Shown: one piece after another, positions 47,790-59,700 of the stretch
How positions within the stretch are numbered: the stretch's first letter is position 1
Layout of the letters: each line of letters starts with the position of its first letter
From: Morinoia aosen
Taxonomy: Eukaryota; Arthropoda; Malacostraca; Amphipoda; Talitridae
Direction of reading: 5' to 3'
Length of the DNA stretch: 64,000 nucleotides
Assembly (NCBI GenBank): GCA_030386875.1
Contig: CM059564.1
Coordinates: 67,227,436-67,291,435 of the forward strand
Made by a program: the position numbers and the translations under genes
The notes under the pieces: model-generated
Told to the model about the DNA's origin: nothing
Databases searched by the model: none
What the model saw: only the letters and a program-made list of their open reading frames with translations

Positions 47790-48110
47790 CGTCACACGAA
47801 TGACAATGTGCTCGCAAATGCTTAGTTTTTGAGTTATTTAAGTTTGAAGTTATACGAACGGCGCTCCTGAATGGCCTTTTATTGCACAAAAGCAGTCATT
47901 GTTTTTGCAATAGAAACGGAAGCCAACCCCCTATTACAAACGTAAAGAGGTTGGGTCGTGAGGGGTAGCCACAGTTCTTTTAATGAAAATTATAAATAAA
48001 GGTTTCTAGTGACGTCCATTTACATAAACTCCAAGGTGGCTGCCGCCATGGCGGCAGCCACCTTGGAGTTGATGTAAACGGACGTCACTAGCAGGGAAGA
48101 ATTTCAGGGA
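47790..48110. mobile_element. Foldback B copy 2 (partial, with a perfect central palindrome)
   Basis: The left arm is a diverged version of copy 1 (atgacaatgtgctcgc, acaaacgtaaagaggtt, ataaataaaggt). The arms at 48006-48091 pair almost perfectly, and the central 36 bases (48031-48066) are a perfect palindrome around gccatggc. The outer right arm is missing. Confidence 0.82.
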
Positions 48111-49496
48111 ACTTTTTTATGCCTGGACACAATGGCAAATTGGAACTTGATGTAGCAATCCAAGGAATTTCTGTGAACTATTTTGAAGTACATTATAATC
48201 AAAATTGGCACCATAAATTGGAACAAATATAACTTAAAATTAGTTTATAAAAGGTTTCATCATAAAAATAACCATTATTATATACATTTTCCCTTTTATA
48301 GTTCAGAAATTGAAACTTAGAAATTGAAACACAGAAACTGAAACTTAGTGCCGCCCTATAAATGCAAATGATCCTCTTATACATATTAATGATTATTTTT
48401 TATTAACTTGTGCTTCTCCCTAAATCCTATGTCGACAACCATCATGTGTATTACGATAACCGAGTATGAATAGCAATTAAGGATCTAAATCATATGTTCC
48501 AACACTTAACATGGATACTACGATAACCATGTACAAATAGCAATTAAGGGTTTCTATGCTAAGGTATTCGAATGCATTTTTCGCTTTCATTTTTCAATAC
48601 TTGTGCGTACTAATGAAAGTGTTTTTCAAATGAACGTCGCGAGGATTGTGCTCTCCTAGTTCAAAATCAGATTAGGCAAGGAAAGGAACTCAATTTTGTT
48701 GTACTTTTCTATCAATCATTTTGTTTCAACATTTTACACGGGTATTACGAAATTTAGAGATGTGACTCAAAAAAAACCATGCCGTTTTTTTTAAAAAAAA
48801 CACGTTTTTTTACAAAAAAAAACCGTGGCCAAAAAAAACGTGGATATTTTGGTTTTTTTTTAATATTTTGTCTGAAAATAACTCAGCAAGAAAAAGAACC
48901 ACATTACATTATTTGTTTTCATGTCAAATTACAAAATAAAATGGCATACTTCTTAATTGATGGTTTTCTATGGTTTTAATGAACTTTTTCATTTTCTGCG
49001 GTTTCATGCTTTGATATTTCATTTATTTTACAATACATGTGAATGACCTTAAACTCCCAAAATGGTATGTTATAATAACATATCTTTACTTATGGTCATT
49101 GATAGAGATGTGACTAAAAAACCATGCTGTTTTTTTTTAAAAAAACATGTTATTTATACAAAAATTATGACTAAAAAACATGGAAATTAATATATTTGTG
49201 ACCTTAAAAATCCAATGCTGTTTTTTTAAAACATTGTTTTTTAACAGAAAAATCTTGACTAAAAAAACATGGCTATTATATTTTATTGGACCAAAAAAGT
49301 TTTTTTTATAAACATTTAAAAAAAATCATGACTAAAAAAACACGGATGTAAATATCAGGAAAGTTAGTTTTCTTTAATCGAATTGACTTTAGAAACTTAT
49401 AAACAAAGAATGATGTTAATATTGAAATCATGTTTATTAGAACTGTACTAGGTCTTAGAATAAAATATCTACATAGAATCTATTCACTATATAAAA

Positions 49497-49523
49497 CCTT
49501 TTGGAGACCAGCTCCATCCTCAG
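49497..49523 (-). other. Hammerhead-core-like motif 6
   Basis: Minus strand CTGAGGA, helix II GGAG...CTCC, then AAAAGG, so the first G of GAAA is lost. Confidence 0.3.
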
Positions 49524-49598
49524 TCATTCTGTAAAATTTGGTGGAATGGACAATGAATTTTCACTGTTCCTTTGAAAAACATTTGACTGAATGACTTA

Positions 49599-49625
49599 CT
49601 GAGGATGGAGCTAGTCTCCGAAAGG
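49599..49625 (+). other. Hammerhead-core-like motif 7
   Basis: CTGAGGA, helix II GGAG...CTCC, then GAAAGG. It keeps every core base of CUGANGA and GAAA. Confidence 0.38.
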
Positions 49626-50134
49626 TTTTATAGAGTGAATAGATTCTTTGTGGATATTTTATTCTAAGACCTGGTACGATTCTAATGGATATTAAAATAT
49701 CTTATGTGACCAAAAAATCCATGCTGTTTTATGAATGTTTTTGTTACGAAAATGTCATGACTAAAAAGCACGGATATTAATATACTTTATTTTACCATAA
49801 ACAACCATGCTGTATTTTTTAAAATAAACATGTTTTTTACAGAAAAATCATGATTAAAAAATGTGGATATTAATATATTATATGTGCCAAAAAAACATGC
49901 TGTTTTTTTTAAGTCATGTTTTCTTAACCAAAAAAAAATCATGACTAAAAAACATGGATATTAATGACTTTTGGTGAAAAAAAGATGGTTTTTGAAATGT
50001 CATGTTTTTTTTGGTCAGATAAAATTTAATAACACTCATGTTTTTTGTAAAAAAATCTTTTTTCAGAAAACATGGTTTTTTGGTCACATAAAATAAATTG
50101 ATATCCATGTTTTCTTTACAGAAAGATTAGTCAT

Positions 50135-50397
50135 TAGTTTTAGCCTCCCTACCCAGCAACAAATGCGATCCAAAGAGAGGAAGGAAGATTATGAAACAAG
50201 ATCAAAGTTGAAGAAGACAGTAGTAGGTGCTGAAAAACAGGACAGCAGTGAACCGAAAAAAAGGTGGTCCTTAACATCACGAAAACATTTCATTTCAACA
50301 AAAAGAAGGCCTACCTAACTCTCAGCTTGGGCCCTTACTTTGTCCCCCTGGGAGCGCTAGTTCCCATAGATACAATAATTGTATCCCCCTGAGGGGT
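50135..50397 (-). mobile_element. SINE-A copy l (internally deleted)
   Basis: Reverse copy from ttagttttagcctccc to ccccctgagggg, lacking about 90 bases between ggaaggaag and attatgaaac. It sits at the junction where the AT-rich repeat switches orientation. Confidence 0.82.
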
Positions 50398-50399
50398 GT

Positions 50400-50917
50400 T
50401 TTTTTACAAAGAATTCGTGACCAAAAAATGAATAATATTAACTTTTTAATAAAAAAAACATGTTTAAAAACACAAGGATTTTTTGGTAACATAAAATATG
50501 TTAATATCTATGATTTTAAGACACGATTTTTTATAAAAATACATAAAATAAAACCATGGTTTTTTGGTCGCATAAAATATATTCATATCCAGGTTTTCTT
50601 ATACATCATTGTTTGTAAAAAAAACTTATTTTTTAAAAGACAGCATGGGGTTTTTTAGGTCTCATAAATATATTCATGTTTTTTTAGTCATGATTTTTTA
50701 GTACAAAAACATTTTTTTGGTCTCAAATATATTATTCATGTTTTTTCAGTCATGATTTTTTTAGTAAAAAACATGTTTTCTTTTAAAAAACTGCATGGGG
50801 CTTTTTAGGTCACATAAAATATATTGTTTTTTAGTCATGATTCTTTGTGAAAAAAACAGCATGGGTATATTTGGTACCAGAGAATATATTAATATTCATT
50901 TTTATTAGTCAGAATTT
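50400..50917. repeat. AT-rich tandem repeat block, opposite orientation
   Basis: The same words as 48756-50105 but reverse-complemented: atccatgttttttagtcatg, aaacagcatgg, ttttttggtcacataaaata. Confidence 0.72.
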
Positions 50918-51594
50918 GGTCAATGTGAAGTTTAATGCAATCATGGAAATTAATAATTATATTCCAAACAATCACTAAAGGAACCCATTTAAGAACGTTT
51001 TACAAGAACGAAATTCTGCTCGCTGATGCTTTATTTTCGAATCATTGAAATTTGAAGTTGGACTTCCCGAGCCTAAGGAAGCGAGCTAATTTAATTAAAA
51101 ACGGAAGCTAAACCCCTGTTACAAACGTAAAGAGGTTGGGTCGTGAGGGGGAGGCACAGTTCTCCTAGCGAAAATTATAAATAAAGCTTCTAACCCACCC
51201 ATTAATGTGACGACCACAATCTTGTTTACATCGGCTCTAAGATGGCGACCACCATGGGCGCTGCCATCTTAGAGCCGATGTCAACAAGATTGCGGTCATC
51301 ACCCAAATGGGTTGGTTAGAAGCTTTATTTATAATTTTCATTAAAAGAACTGTGCCTCCCCCTCCCGACCCAACCTCTTTACGTTTGTAATAACTTCCGT
51401 TATTAATTAAATTCCGTTTCACGCGCTCGCTTCCTTTGGCGCAAAGGCCAACTTCAAAGTTCAATTATTCGAAAATAACGCATCAGCGAGCAGAATGTCA
51501 TTCATGTAAAACGTTCTTAAATGGGTTCCTTTAGTGATTCCTGGGATCGCTAATTATTATTTTCTGATTGCATTAAACTTCACATTGACCCAGA
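50918..51594. mobile_element. Foldback B copy 3
   Basis: A palindrome of about 0.68 kb centred near 51256, with ggtcaatgtgaagtttaatg at the left and its inverse at the right. The inner half matches copies 1 and 2 (acaaacgtaaagaggttggg, ataaataaagcttctaaccc); the core is ctaagatggcgacc with gctgccatcttag. Confidence 0.86.
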
Positions 51595-51720
51595 ATTTTT
51601 TGTAAAAAAAAAACATGTTTTTAAAAAACAGCATATTTTTTTGGTCACCTTAAATATATTAATATCTATGGTTTTTAGTCATTGTTTTGTAATGAAAACA
51701 TGAAAAAGAAACCATACAGT
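51595..51720. repeat. AT-rich repeat fragment
   Basis: A short continuation of the opposite-orientation AT-rich repeat after foldback B copy 3. Confidence 0.6.
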
Positions 51721-54430
51721 AAAAGTGGTGGCAGATAACCCACAATTACTTAGAGTCTAAGAGGTACAGCAGGAGCCACAGAACTTATATTGGAGTCAAA
51801 ATTCAGAGCTTATTATGGTAAATCTGAAGGATATGTCAGTTATCGATTTTCCACTTTTTGGTGCCTGAACCTAATTAATTGAATCAAAATAAACAAGTTT
51901 TCTTCTACGCACCTTCTGTCTCAAATGAGTATTTTACGATTTATAGCGATAAGTTTAGTTTCGTCTTTGATGACGAATGCGCTCGAATAAACAGCTGTTA
52001 GGATACAATTTATAGTAGGCATGGATATATGGAAACCGACGCTACGCAGCAAGGTAACCGGCTCTAACCGGCTCTGCATCGGGGTGCGAATCGTGAGGGG
52101 ATGAGGGGTGCACCACATCAGCAGATGGGAGGAGTACATAAGGGGTAACGGCTGTGTAAGAAGCTAGCTCGGAAAATTACACATAGTATTACACAAGGAC
52201 AACTTGATTGTGTAGTAGAGAAAAACTATGTATTAAAATTAATTACCAACGGGAAAGGGAACTGCGGAAAATATGAACCTGAGCAGAATATGTTAGAGGG
52301 AAATGCGCGGGGCAATACCAAGTTTGTGACGCAAGGGGACACGTCAGAGGTGACGCGTTAGAAGCACCAATCGCGAGATGCCACGTCACTAACAATTTGA
52401 GCGGGTAGCCGCACCATCTACAATGAGCGTCCTTTGTGCGGCGGGAGTATTTAAGCAGAGCAAGCGCGGGGACCGGCCTATTTGACCGGTGTAGTGGCAA
52501 GGATGTAGGCTTCCTGACGACCAAAGGGGAGGTGAGATGATATTCTGTGTTCTGTGCTAGGAGCGTCTTTGTATTTGTCAATACCATATTTTGTTACAGT
52601 CAAAATTCGGGTACAAATGAATTCTGTGGGTTTGATTCAAATCATTCTAGAATTGTTCACGTGATATAACTTCTCACAAGGCTTGAACTTGTAGATTTTT
52701 CTCAAGCGGGGATTAGAATGCCCACTAGTTAACAGCATTTTCATTGACTCATTCGACCTTGTTCTCAAAAAGGGCGCTTATGATTTGTTCTTGTAAAAAG
52801 GGGAGAAAATTAATTCTATGTCGGGAATAGCCACATTGTCAGTTGAAGCTTCATGTCAATTCTCAGAGGGGGATATAACGTTCATGTCTCGGGGAATAGA
52901 TTACTCAACCCCCGCTTACTATTCACAGAGGCGGGTTGGGAAAAGCTGGCCCACGCGGCTGCTGAGATAGCGGAGACGTGGGCTGTGAACGCCTAACATC
53001 CGAGGGCCTGTAGCGACACAACCGGCTGAGCGTTCGCAACCTTGAGGCGGGCAGCCAGCCTGGCATTCAACGCCAGTGACGAAGCCTGGAGGCTGCGTTC
53101 GAGCCTCGACAGGCCAACGACAGGGTATTTACTCCAGTTGTAATTTTTGAAGAATGAAGTGGAAGAAGAGGCACGCCGAACAGTGCAAATCTTTGGTTGG
53201 CGCGCAGTGTTTAATATGAATTGTGCTGGCCAGGATGTTCAGGTATATGTTTCTAATTTCATGTTGTTTGTGCGTGAATCTCCGGGTTGGCAATTGCCAA
53301 GAGAGGCTGATTTGCGTTAAATCATGTGATCGTTCGCTGGCGTTCAATAATTTTATAGCCTGAATCTCTCATTTCATGTGTCATATTCAATCAACGTGTT
53401 CATCTTAATTAGAATGTGATTGAATTTTCTCCGTTTGTCTATGCAACATCATTATGTCGGACAAAACTATCATGTCGCAGATCATTAACATCTAGCCTGA
53501 GGGCTCTGGTGCGAAAATGAGTGTTGCGATAAAAATATGTTTACTTGTGCCAATTTCCCTGTGTCAGCTCCATGTGTTCACTCAAAATTAGTTGCGATAA
53601 TAAGATGTTTACTTGTGCCAATTTCCCTGTGTCAGCTCCATGTGTTCACTCAAAAATAAATGTGTTTAATCTTGAGGCTCATTATTCTCCATGCTTATAT
53701 ATATGGATAACGTGCGAGCACAAAAGTGTACATTATATTTATTAGTGGAGGTTGGAAGCCCTCATACGTTACGTGCTTGACCAGCATTGTATCGTGACAC
53801 AGCTACTCATCGAGTTTTGAATTTTTGTTGCTTGAATCATGGTAATAACATCGAAATAAACAACTTTTCTTCTATACACTTTTCTCGTCAAAAGAGTATT
53901 TAACGAGGTATAGCGGTAGGTTTGGTTTCGTCTTTGATGACGATCGCGCTGGAAGAGAGTGCGCATTGCAGTGTTGCTGTCCGACGTGCTCCTTGAATTA
54001 CTTGCCGCTTCAAACACAGGAGTTGCGGTAAGTCATTTACCGCTTTAACTAATAAAATACTCATTTGAGATGGAAAGTGCATAGAAGAAAACTTGTTTAT
54101 TTTGATCTAATTAACTATGCTTAGGTTAGGCATCAAAATTTACAAAATCGATAACTGACATATCCTTCGGATTTACCCTTATTATCTCTGCAAAGTCTGA
54201 TTTTTTTGGTCACATAAAAATAAAATCAGGCATAGTAGAGATAGTAAGCTCTGAATTTTGACTCCATCAATATAAGTTCTGTGGCTCCTGCTGTTCCTCT
54301 TAGACCCCTCTAGGTAATTGTGGGTTATCTGCCACCACTTTTACTGTATGGTTTCTTTTTGATGTTTTCATAGCAATGAAATGACTGAAAAACATGGATA
54401 TTAATATATTTCAGGTGTCCAAAAAAAAAC
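51640..54430. mobile_element. 2.8-kb composite inverted-repeat element
   Basis: The arms at about 51640-51960 and 54050-54430 are reverse complements (for example accatacagtaaaagtggtg against caccacttttactgtatggt, and tatcgattttccacttt against aaaatcgataactgacat). The interior (about 52000-53830) is GC-richer and contains gggagtatttaagcagagc and a 68-bp tandem duplication. A second copy of the arm segment aaataaacaacttttcttc lies at 53850-53965. No recognisable protein is encoded. Confidence 0.65.
53523..53658. repeat. 68-bp tandem duplication
   Basis: Two adjacent units starting gttgcgataa at 53523 and 53591, sharing ttacttgtgccaatttccct and catgtgttcactcaaaa almost unchanged. Confidence 0.9.
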
Positions 54431-54565
54431 CCAAACATATGCTTAACAAAATTTAGGTGTGCAAAAAAAAACAAAAAAAACAAAAAAAAACACATAAAAA
54501 ACACGTTTTTTTTGCAAAAAAAAACCGCAATCAAATAAAACCGTTTTTTTTGCATCACTAATTAC
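54370..54565. repeat. AT-rich tandem repeat, right end of the complex
   Basis: Poly-A-rich units with aaaacatggatattaatata and aaaaaacacgtttttt, ending ttttgcatcacta at about 54560. It mirrors the left end at 48756. Confidence 0.65.
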
Positions 54566-56237
54566 GATACCAATGTGTTATAATCATTTAAGATGTTAAT
54601 GTTAAGGTGTTTTAAAAACCAATGTATCAACATTTCATGTTTGTACTTTATTGGAAATAAAATGTTTTTCTTTCTTTTTCTTTCTTTTCTTTATATGTGA
54701 AAGAATAAACGTAGACTGGATCGAGTGATAGGAGCGTCGCACACCTCCTCAGACCATGTTGCTTAATGAACTGATGAGCGAGACCGCGCCGATGAACGAA
54801 TGCTTTCCAAGGAAACGTCATTCATCGTATTAAAAGACATTTTTATACCATATATCTTGCTTTAAATGGCCTTCAAGTTATTTCATTGGAAAAAGAAAAC
54901 TTTCAGCTTTAGGAAAAGGTAAATTTTTTAGTCAAAAACCCCTTCAGAGTAATAGTTATTCATTATTGTTCCCCGTGAACGAGACGGGGAAGAATACCGT
55001 AATGCTATTCTTACGAGAATGATTCGCTATTCGGTCTTGTATGAGACACAAATTGAGCACGTTCATGAGAAATGAACTTCCGAGAGTTCCATTTGCTCCG
55101 GAGCGCTGTTCCTTCCGTGCCGCAGCTACCTAGCAGCTGTATGCATGGTAGAGTATACTTGCTGTTGAATAATTATATGGTTATTCCGTTTTTCCTTTAG
55201 AGTGCGTAAATATTCACATATTATTTTGGTTTGTCTTAGAGTAAGTTGTATGATACTCTTTATAAATTTCATTTTTAATTAATCACATCACGGAGTAAAT
55301 GAAAATCAATTTCTGCCAACCAATTTGGTGGCTTGAAATCAAATATTAAGCATTAGGGCTAAAAAATGTAATGTGAGCGAAGCTTGACCTTTGAAATGAC
55401 AGTGGGTGTCTTGAACAGGTATTTGGGAATGATTTACTTTCGTTGTTCGTTAATGCAATTAACGTTTTTCAAGTATAAAATACACAGAGAGAACATCTAT
55501 GTAAATTAATAAAATCCATCTCACAGATAATTTCAACATTGATATATGTGATTCATTGTAAATTTATTAGTTATTTGATATCCGATAAAATTACTCTACG
55601 GAAGTTTTTACTGGATATTTTTCGATGAAGTTAGATGGCATAAGAAAGGAAGAAAACCCATTCATTTCCAAAAATTATGATAGATGAGATGCTTTATTAC
55701 AAACATATTGGGGTTTAAAAATTTCCTAACATAAAACGTCCTCAATTGAACTCATAACAATTTCATATATAATAAAATTATGAATCACAATCATCGTAAA
55801 TTGCTAAAATATTTAAAATGACACTCTTGTGTTCAGTAATGCCAGTTGATACATGTAAGTTACGATAACATATTTCAAAATTCAATTTTGAATGTTGTAC
55901 AAAAATTTACTACATTACAGTTTTTTGTTCTTGTTCAATGCCAGAGGAGAAAAATTGTTTGAAAAATACAATTAATGACTCTAAACATGTTTTGCAATTT
56001 GTGGAGACATTGAGTGTTCCATCTACAATTGCAACCAGTGCTTTGACATTTAAGTGACCAACCCATCCGCAGTCATTGCGCTGACGCTAATTATTTATAA
56101 ATCGTGTCAGTAAACTTTTGAAGGTTGAAAAGTGTGGGTGCGCTGAAGCGTTTCTACTCACTTTTATTCTGATTTGGTGAATTTGCCAATTGTAGTTTTT
56201 ACCTCTTTTATTTGTAAGTAACCAATGTTTCAAGGAG

Positions 56238-56263
56238 TTATTATTATTATTATTATTATTATA
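56238..56263. repeat. ATT microsatellite at the tail of SINE-A copy m
   Basis: About eight ATT units directly next to the SINE tail; probably a tail expansion. Confidence 0.85.
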
Positions 56264-56271
56264 TAAGAAAG

Positions 56272-56608
56272 TTTTAGCCTCCCTTAACCACGACAATGAT
56301 GTTCCAAGAGAGGAAAGAGGAAGGCACCATTTAGAATGAAGTTGAGGGAACGCGGAATCTATGCACAAGGTGCACAGAAACAGTAAGCTAGGAAAGAAGT
56401 TCATGGAACAAGAAAAAAGTTGAAGAAGAAAGTAGTAGGTGCTGAACAACAGGACAGCAGTGAACCGAAAAAAGATGGTCCGTAACAAAACAAAAACCTA
56501 TTTTATTACAACAAAAAGGAAGCCTACCTAACCTTTAGCTCGGGCCCTCACATGGTTCCCCTGGGAGCGCTAATTCCCATAGATACAATAGTTGTATCCC
56601 CCTGAGGG
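56272..56608 (-). mobile_element. SINE-A copy m (full length, imperfect 17-bp TSD)
   Basis: Full-length reverse copy ending in ccccctgagggg. The flanks tgtttcaaggagttatt (56227-56243) and tgttttaaggagatatt (about 56611-56627) agree at 15 of 17 positions. Confidence 0.83.
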
Positions 56609-57214
56609 GATGTTTTAAGGAGATATTCGGCAGAATGGGCAGCAGTTGTGTAACTAGTTTGAAGATTTGTAGTCTTTATATAAGTAAATACACATGCCGG
56701 TATATTGCCTAACATTCTGAGGACCACAAAATTATTATTCATTATTATTATTTTACCGGTTTCTTACGCAATACAAATGAGGTTTTGCTTGCTAGTTATT
56801 TAAAATTCCTTTAAAATATTTTAACAAGGTTTAAATGAAATATTATCGCGTAAAGGGCCTGTTAGAAAAACACGCAACTAACTCATTATTGTCAGTCGTA
56901 GTAGTTTGTGTTACATCGAAACAGCGCTTCATGGTAAGAAAATGAATTTTAGAGATATATTTTCCATGCTTTCTCTATAGTTTTTCTTTGCTATGAGAAG
57001 ATTAACTGTGCATAAGAGTTTGATTTTAAAAAAGGTAACTTTTGACGTTTGGTCCTCAAGAAGCTCTTGTAAGTAACAGCTTATATGTCAATAACACAGT
57101 ATCAATTTTTTGAAATAAATGCATATATTTTCAAATTTTGTTGTGTTTCACACAACGAGAGAAAGCTGAGAACTTTTGAAGGATTCGTCCGGAGAAAAAA
57201 AAATAAATAATGAA

Positions 57215-58078
57215 GGCATCTACGGATGCTTTATTTCCAATTTCAAGCCTGATACATATCACCTTGTACATTGGATTTTCAAATGCCTTATAACTAACGC
57301 CAGGACGCCATGACGCTTTCCCCCCGGTCAAGACCGGTATCCCATTTCAGACACCTGGGTAGAGTGGGGTATTGAGCTTTGAATTATTGAGCTTTGAATT
57401 TAGGCACCCAACAGAGAAAATCGCCATGAACTTGAACTTGAAATTGAGGGCCGACAGCGTCGGGGCCTTTGTAATGGCCTACAATTCCCTCCACAATTTT
57501 CCCACAAAGAGTTCAGCGCCTGGTACCAGACTTGTCCACTAAACTACTCAGGATCTACCAATCCTTGTCACAAGCCCCCATTGGATGGCATCACTGGGAT
57601 AGCCAGTGTGTCAAAACACCATCTCCAGGCATATTGGGTCATTACTGACCATTCTACCTGACTGGCTCATTCCAGTCACTGTCTCTTACTCCAGGCACGC
57701 ACAAGAAACCTTTTCATTGCTTCAATGATACTCAAATTACACTCCTGATCCAATCCAGCAAGACAGCTCATACCGCAATCATCTTCAGCACATCTGGCAT
57801 TCCACTCATTCTCTCCATACTGCTCAAGCACCACATTCATAAAACTTTCTCTCTCTTGCTCATACTTACTACATTCCAGCACAAAATGCTCAATTGTTTC
57901 CTCCACTCCACTAATACACTGCCGACATAATCTGTTATTATTCTCATTCCACCTCCATGTACGTCTGTTCACACTCAATGACTTACATCTCACAGCAAAC
58001 CATCCAGCGCCGGGACTCGAACCCGCGTTTCCCGCACGGCGGGCAGGGCCTATAGACACACGGCTACGACGAGCAAAG
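57215..58078 (-). mobile_element. SINE-B copy b interrupted by a LINE 3' segment
   Basis: In minus-strand order: a tRNA-like head (58078-58010) with a B box ggttcgagtcc and an intact CGGG-loop-CCCG T-arm; about 580 bases of LINE sequence (58009-57427); then the normal SINE-B body gcgattttctctgttgggt... aggcttgaaattggaaataaa (57426-57215). The other two copies run straight from head to body at this point. Confidence 0.8.
57676..58009 (-). pseudogene. LINE ORF2 C-terminal fragment (zinc-knuckle end)
   Basis: Reads WRWNENNNRLCRQCISGVEE, TIEHFVLECSKYEQERESF and on to FLVRAWSKRQ and a stop. C-x2-C-x8-H-x4-C followed by Y-x2-E-R is the C-terminal zinc motif of many non-LTR retrotransposon ORF2 proteins. 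Only this end is present; no RT domain precedes it. The frame runs unbroken into the tRNA-like head, but those upstream residues are fortuitous. Confidence 0.78.
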
Positions 58079-59384
58079 ACAAAGTTGTACAGTGCACGAA
58101 AAGCCCGAGCAATCGAAGAGTTGAGATTCTATCATTATCAGTGCTTTGCTGGTCTCTCTTCATTTTAAGATGTTTTTATTTTCCAGAACATTGTATTGAA
58201 GCTCATAGAACTGAAATGATTGATATTGCTGAAAAAAGATTCGAAATTTTGAGTATTACGTAAATTAATTTTGAGACTAATTTAGACAAGCACAATAATT
58301 CAACCAAGTGCACGGAGGTTAAAAACATTATTTAAAAAAAATATGTTTTCTACAGAGGTTTACAATTTGGTATTACCAAACATCGTAATAATGAGAAAGA
58401 ATATCAACAACATGGATGCAAAATAGCTATTTATTTTTTCAGCATCTAGCTTATGCTAGCAACATTTTAAAACCAATGATGGTACTTTTGTATCATCTCT
58501 ATTGGAAATAAACTTTTTCTTTTCTTGTTTTTTTTTTATGTAGTGAAATTATTTCACTACGTGTTTTGTACCTTATGGGTAATGCTGTACGGTACGTAGT
58601 GCTCCATACTGCGACCGCCTGTTAAGCCATTCGGATTTCGGAAGCCAAAAGTTAACGTTTGCACGACTGTTGCGTTAAGACCTTCATGCAGTGCACTTGA
58701 CTACAAGCAGGCTAAATTAGGCTTCTTGCCTGACGCTTGTGTGAGTCTCTATCATGGTACCATGGTCTCTATACCGTGCTTGGGTAATCCTGCGCCCTCT
58801 TTTACCGTTGTACTTTAGGTGTTTTTGCGGGGTGTTTAGTCGGCGGAAGAGCTACGATCTCGTGTAGAGAGATTGCTCTTGCAAGACACGTCCTGAGATT
58901 ATATGTGTTATGTCTATTATACTTGCCATGTTTTAAATACATTGTTACTTATCCATCTCGCACCTTACCCTAGTGTCTAGGCCTAGCTATTTAGCCTGAA
59001 TAGCTAACATTTGCCTGGTCGGCATCCTGACAGATCGGCGTCCTAGTGGTGAGACAATAAGCAGGCTAGTTTCACTACACTTATATTACTTCAAAATTTA
59101 ACTGAATTCAATACTTGAAAACTTTCAGGAATATCCAATTCCAAACATTTACTTCTATGTACCTGGTAGCCTTATAAATTATCCAATGATATTAAAATAA
59201 CAACTATTGATATTTGAATAACTTCTAAGATTTTCAATGAAATGAACTATTCTTCATGAACAGATATTGAAATTTTTCAAAACCAAATAGATACTTGAGA
59301 AAGTGAACTATTTTAATATTTGATCATAAATTTTTGAACTTTTTTCTAATTTATGTCCTGCAATTCTGAAATTACACCCTGGTC

Positions 59385-59700
59385 ACTAGAAACCTTTATT
59401 TATGATTTTTGATAGAAGAACTGTGGCTACCCCTCACAACCTAACCTCTTCACGATTGCAATAGGGGGTTAGCTTCCGTTATTAATTAAATTACGCTAGG
59501 CGCGCACGATTCCCTGGCACGCACAAGCCAACTTCAAAGTTGAATAATTCAAAAATAACACATCAGCGAGCAGAATGTCATTCGTGTAAAACATTCCAAA
59601 ATGTGTTCTTTTATTGATTCTTCGCAACAAAATTATGAAAATCGTTGACAACATTTACGTAAAATTCGACCTAAAATTTTTAATTTCCTTTCATCCCCAA
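59385..59700. mobile_element. Foldback B copy 4 (half element)
   Basis: Right-arm sequence only: gaaacctttatttatga, cctaacctcttcacg, ggttagcttccgttattaat, aagccaacttcaaagttgaa, cagcgagcagaatgtcattc, aaaatcgttgacaacatt. Confidence 0.8.

Larger units (their letters stand above)
49470..49650. repeat. Inverted repeat carrying two hammerhead-core-like motifs
   Basis: Arms of about 70 bases (tagaatctattcactata and its inverse) enclose about 60 bases. Each arm ends in a hammerhead-like core. The block interrupts the AT-rich tandem repeat. Confidence 0.75.
48756..50105. repeat. AT-rich tandem repeat block, first orientation
   Basis: Irregular units of about 75-90 bases built from aaaaccatgctgtttttt, aaaaacatgttttt, catgactaaaaaacatgg and atattaatatatt. 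It begins tagagatgtgactcaaaa, which resembles the inverse of the other end of the complex (gcatcacta near 54555). The 8 bases flanking the two ends do not match cleanly, so I do not claim a target duplication. Confidence 0.75.

Noticed and set aside
56087..56488. 133-codon minus-strand frame
   Set aside because: It runs through a SINE-A copy and an ATT microsatellite (poly-Asn), not a gene.
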